Shown here: piece after piece, positions 16,091 to 17,318 of the stretch | Layout of the letters: each line of letters begins with the position of its first letter | How positions within the stretch are numbered: the stretch's first letter is position 1 | Assembly (NCBI GenBank): GCA_029939535.1 | Contig: JAOZST010000072.1 | Location: 1 to 17,318 of the forward strand | DNA length: 17,318 bases | Reading direction: 5' to 3' | Origin: NBML01 sp029939535 | GTDB lineage: Bacteria; Desulfobacterota; Desulfobacteria; Desulfobacterales; Desulfobacteraceae | Position numbers and translations under genes: made by a program | The notes under the pieces: model-generated | Database searches by the model: none | Told to the model about the DNA's origin: nothing | Seen by the model: only the letters and a program-made list of their open reading frames with translations

Positions 16091-17200
16091 TTATTTAACT
16101 AATTGTTTAACGCCTTCTTCCCGGATTTCCTGCAATGCTGTAACAACTGATTCGGAAAGCGGTTTTGACTTATGGTTTTCTATTATTTGAGCCACTTTTT
16201 CATCGGCTCTTTCTTCAAGGGATTTGCTGCCTTGCTTTTGCCATGTTTCAAAAGAATCCTTGCAAAAAAGTTCCGGCTGCCAGGATTCTTTGCGCATATG
16301 GTTCAATGTATGCTGCTGGGTCAGGTAATTTCCACCAGGGCCTACAAGATGAGTTACCTCTGTTGCCAGTGTCTCAGCACTGACTTCAATTCCCTGGATA
16401 AATCGTTTAACCCAGCTGATAATCTCATCTCCCAAAACCATCATTGCACAGGAACAGGTCATACCCATATATCCCACATCATGAATAGCACCACAGGTAA
16501 TCTGCGGCATATGACGGGTTGCGCACACAAAAATTCGTTCAACAACTTCATGGGGGAACTGCAACGGGGTAATAGGTTCCGGATATGGAACAAGAAAAGG
16601 CTTCATGGTAAGCTGATCCTGCCCACCGGCCATTTCAGCGGCCATATCCAGTACCAGCTCAACCCCTTTGCTTGAGTAACCGCAAAAGAAGACAGGTTTG
16701 GCAGTATTTTGTACAACAGTTTCAAACTCATAAAGCTCGCCTGCATCTCCCGGTACATCCTGGGCGCTGCCAAAGGGCATTACAAAATCCAGGTTTGTCA
16801 GGGCGTCAGCTACCTTTGCCCCCCAGGCAATATCTGTCATTGTGGTGAGTCGAATATCTTTTTCAAGAGCATGTCTGTGATTGGGGCTTGCTGTGGACGA
16901 GCCAAAATAGCTTTTACGGCAGCTGAGATCCAGAGCAGGTTCCCCATCTCTACTATAAAGATTAAACCCTTTTGGTACCTTAACAAGGGCATCCTCAATG
17001 ATATAACGAGGAACGTGCACATGGTCACCTTTCACATGTGCACCAGCTTCGTTCAGCAGATTTAACGCCTTTTTATGATTAACCTGACAGCAGGTTCTTT
17101 ACAAAATCAAAAAAGCAGCCTGTTTGATTTCATGAATCTGATCATCGGTAATTGTTTTCAAGGCCGGCGTTGTGTGGCCTGAATATCCCGCATGTAACAT
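16091..17200 (-). pseudogene. MttB-family methyltransferase gene with ochre stop and internal deletion
   Basis: Starting at ATG 17200 (AGGAG at 17215-17211) the frame runs 369 codons but contains TAA at codon 34 (17101-17099). The flanking sequence is clearly homologous on both sides: ITDDQIHEIKQAAFLIL, stop, then CQVNHKKALNLLNEAGAHVK. This fits a GAA-to-TAA change. After the stop the protein is MttB-like up to HMPQITCGA (about 230-238), then jumps directly to IHDVGYMGM, which in full-length members lies some 150 residues later. The C-terminus is intact (EVTHLVGPGGNYLTQQHTLN, 281-300). The missing part would include the centre of the barrel and, in true MttB, the pyrrolysine site. An internal start at GTG 17035 lacks a ribosome-binding site. 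I call it a pseudogene; substrate unknown. Confidence 0.88.
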
Positions 17201-17251
17201 ATCTAATCTCCTATTTGTTTCATTTGTTCGATACGTGTTTGTTTAGCATAC

Positions 17252-17267
17252 AGCAATAGCCATGCCA
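17252..17267 (-). promoter_or_regulatory. Sigma-54 (RpoN) promoter of the mttB-like genes
   Basis: On the minus strand TGGCATGGCTATTGCT differs from the consensus TGGCACGNNNNTTGCW at a single position. The -24 GG (17266-17265) and -12 GC (17254-17253) have the required spacing. Transcription would start near 17241, about 40 bases before the ATG at 17200. This fits a neighbouring sigma-54 activator as the original regulator. Confidence 0.75.
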
Positions 17268-17294
17268 GGAAGTAAAAATTTTTAAAAACACCAT

Positions 17295-17311
17295 AATAAC
17301 AAGTAGTTATT
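17295..17311. promoter_or_regulatory. Inverted repeat upstream of the sigma-54 promoter, possible activator site
   Basis: AATAAC (17295-17300), AAGTA, GTTATT (17306-17311): a 6-bp inverted repeat with a 5-base spacer, about 55-70 bases upstream of the predicted start. Sigma-54 activators bind such upstream repeats, usually somewhat further away. The surrounding DNA is AT-rich, so chance is a real alternative. Confidence 0.3.
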
Positions 17312-17318
17312 CTTTATA

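Noticed and set aside
15512..17035. The two mttB-like frames as two halves of one split gene
   Set aside because: Both begin with MttB N-terminal sequence and each has its own ribosome site, so they are two tandem paralogues.
17035..17200. Pyrrolysine or other recoding to explain the interrupted mttB-like gene
   Set aside because: The stop is TAA, not TAG, and sits at codon 34, hundreds of residues before the known pyrrolysine position. The internal deletion and the broken neighbours point to decay.
15246..17200. Insertion sequence or recombinase as the cause of the rearrangements
   Set aside because: No transposase, terminal inverted repeats, target duplications or att-like repeats were seen at the junctions.

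Overview
The window looks like chromosomal DNA of a Gram-negative anaerobe of the sulfate-reducing Desulfobacterota type (Desulfobacteraceae-like). This is an inference from gene content: a Pst/Pho phosphate block, MinCDE division-site genes, an AroF lacking its regulatory domain next to AroB, and trimethylamine-methyltransferase-like (MttB) genes next to a sigma-54-type regulator. No rRNA or tRNA gene, CRISPR array or transposase was seen, and no gene-free stretch exceeds about 220 bases.

Layout. (1) 40-5869, plus strand: pstC-pstA-pstB-phoU, then phoB-phoR. This is the high-affinity phosphate ABC transporter (its binding protein would lie upstream of the window), its regulator PhoU, and the two-component system that reads transporter state. 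A good sigma-70 promoter (3306-3333) in front of phoB suggests phoBR can be transcribed separately. (2) 5969-9050, plus strand: hisS-aspS, closed by a 16-bp perfect, apparently bidirectional terminator. (3) 9160-10990, minus strand: minC-minD-minE. (4) 11168-13089, minus strand: a NarL/LuxR-type response regulator followed by a soluble kinase-receiver hybrid with no visible sensor domain. (5) 13305-15157, plus strand: aroF-aroB with overlapping stop and start, the first two steps of the shikimate pathway.

(6) 15246-17318 is the unusual part: a decayed methyltransferase module. Reading the minus strand from the right edge, a near-consensus sigma-54 promoter (17252-17267) precedes a first mttB-like gene that has an ochre stop at codon 34 and an in-frame internal deletion removing the central part of the barrel. 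A second mttB-like gene follows and stops after about 170 residues. From the other side, a plus-strand gene supplies only the N-terminal PAS domain of a RocR-like sigma-54 activator. The two truncated genes converge and fuse tail to tail near 15557-15580, so one deletion could explain both missing ends. I read this as the ruin of a regulated methylamine or betaine-type demethylation island, not a working new system.

The rest of the window is well-conserved housekeeping and regulatory DNA. Smaller points of interest are a Shine-Dalgarno inside an inverted repeat before aroF, a large unexplained hairpin after aroB, and small tandem repeats in and before minC.
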